DNA from: Streptomyces populi
Lineage (GTDB): Bacteria; Actinomycetota; Actinomycetes; Streptomycetales; Streptomycetaceae
Reading direction: 5' to 3'
DNA: 64,000 bases
Assembly: GCF_002911015.1 (NCBI RefSeq)
Contig: NZ_KZ626859.1
Span: 38,124 to 102,123, forward strand
Each line of letters opens with the position of its first letter. The stretch's first letter is position 1. The translations under genes and the position numbers were made by a program. The notes beneath the pieces were generated by a model. The model was not told the origin of the DNA. It saw only the letters and a program-made list of their open reading frames with translations, and ran no database searches. Below, piece after piece: positions 63,471 to 64,000 of this stretch.

Positions 63471-64000
63471 TCAGGAATGGAGGGGGTTGGAGATGGTGGC
63501 GTAGACGGACTGGGTGTCGACGGGACCGACGAGTTCGTCGAGGCCCTGCAACCGGGTGAGCAGGTTGGCCTTGCAGCGCAGGACGGGTGAGTCGAGCAGC
63601 AGCGCGGGCAGCGGCGTCCGCAGCCGGGCGGGACCGGTGGCCGCGCCGCCGAGGAAGCGCCGGAACGCGGAGAGCAGCAGGCCTTCGTCGGCGAGCCGTT
63701 GGGAACCGAACGCGCCGATGAGGCCGAACACGTTGTTGATGCCGAGGTAGTAGGCGAAGCGTTCGTCGGTGACCTCGTCGGGGACGAAGGTGTCGCTGTG
63801 CGTCCCGATGCCGGGCAGCCGGTCGTCGAGTTCCGCGCGCCGGGACTCGCGGAAGTAGTAGCCCTGGTTGTCGCGGTAACGGCCGCCGGTGGGCCAGCCT
63901 TCCGTGTCCAGCAGGAGCAGGGTGTTCTGCTGGTGCGCCTCCAGCGCGATGCCCGCCTCGCCGTCCAGCCAGAGCACGGGGCGTACGACCTGCTCGAGGT
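63471..64000 (-). CDS. IucA/IucC-type siderophore (NIS) synthetase, C-terminal part, cut by the window edge
   Basis: The frame is open to the right edge, so at least 176 codons are visible and the gene continues outside. It has LEAHQQNTLLLLD, RYRDNQGYYFRES and FAYYLGINNVFGLIGAFGS, the C-terminal ferric-iron-reductase-like part of NRPS-independent siderophore synthetases such as DesD and AlcC. It joins carboxylates to amines using ATP. The adjacent IucB/DesC-like acetyltransferase supports a siderophore operon. A GTG within the frame at 63977 is not the true start. Confidence 0.85.
   Translation of the reverse strand, partial: LEQVVRPVLWLDGEAGIALEAHQQNTLLLLDTEGWPTGGRYRDNQGYYFRESRRAELDDRLPGIGTHSDTFVPDEVTDERFAYYLGINNVFGLIGAFGSQRLADEGLLLSAFRRFLGGAATGPARLRTPLPALLLDSPVLRCKANLLTRLQGLDELVGPVDTQSVYATISNPLHS

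Noticed and set aside
1..64000. CRISPR arrays, prophage, insertion sequences or tRNA/rRNA genes
   Set aside because: No spacer-repeat structure, transposase, integrase, phage structural gene or tRNA cloverleaf was seen; the repeats found are short tandem arrays.

Overview
The window is high-GC actinobacterial chromosome, almost certainly from Streptomyces. The evidence is very strong G/C bias at third codon positions, frequent GTG and TTG starts, GTGA/ATGA stop-start overlaps, a 511-residue HrdB-type principal sigma factor, the sporulation regulator WhiH, and a gene order (parE, small DUF7455 gene, hrdB, whiH, recQ, rnhB, nrdJ, nrdR, lexA) that I remember from the conserved core of Streptomyces chromosomes. 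I see no rRNA, tRNA, CRISPR array, prophage or insertion sequence. Most of the window is core, with small accessory patches.

Layout. 1-5 kb: a GntR regulator, an M23 cell-wall peptidase behind a c-di-AMP (ydaO-type) riboswitch, and a two-gene M16 protease operon. 5-9 kb: parC, converging on a COG0523/CobW metal GTPase. 9-13 kb: two small poorly known genes in an AT-richer patch, then two divergent citrate-synthase genes, one carrying an N-terminal DNA-binding domain, around a 19-bp palindrome. 13-20 kb: an iron-box-preceded sucrase/ferredoxin-like gene, a CitA/DcuS-type sensor kinase with its response regulator, an SsuABC/TauABC-type ABC transporter, and a second paralogous response regulator. 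20-25 kb: a DUF485/sodium-solute symporter pair and a three-gene membrane protein/kinase/LuxR-type regulator operon. 25-32 kb: parE, DUF7455, a secreted trypsin-like protease, hrdB and whiH. 32-46 kb: a degenerate ABC ATPase-permease fusion, a NUDIX/winged-helix regulator, a debranching-enzyme-like protein, DUF4192, recQ with a phosphoribosyltransferase-like tail, rnhB, and a TetR/MFS efflux pair with two palindromic operators. 47-54 kb: assorted membrane and metabolic genes. 54-62 kb: a DNA-precursor and SOS block (nrdJ, nrdR, lexA, DinG-type helicase). 62.5 kb to the edge: the start of a siderophore (NIS synthetase) operon.

How it fits together. parC and parE together make topoisomerase IV but are about 18 kb apart. 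nrdR and nrdJ form an operon behind a pair of NrdR boxes 31 bp apart, and lexA diverges from it behind its own LexA box. whiH has a near-consensus sigma-WhiG promoter, as expected for a WhiG target. The kinase, two regulators and ABC transporter at 14-20 kb look like one sensory and uptake module for a small organic anion.

Most unusual features: the DNA-binding/citrate-synthase fusion with its palindrome; a ~104-bp degenerate copy of the nrdJ 3' end and terminator showing that a ~1.3-kb segment was inserted behind nrdJ; eleven exact-register 16-bp tandem repeats between lexA and the helicase gene; two perfect DnaA boxes in front of recQ; and the iron box on the sucrase/ferredoxin-like gene.
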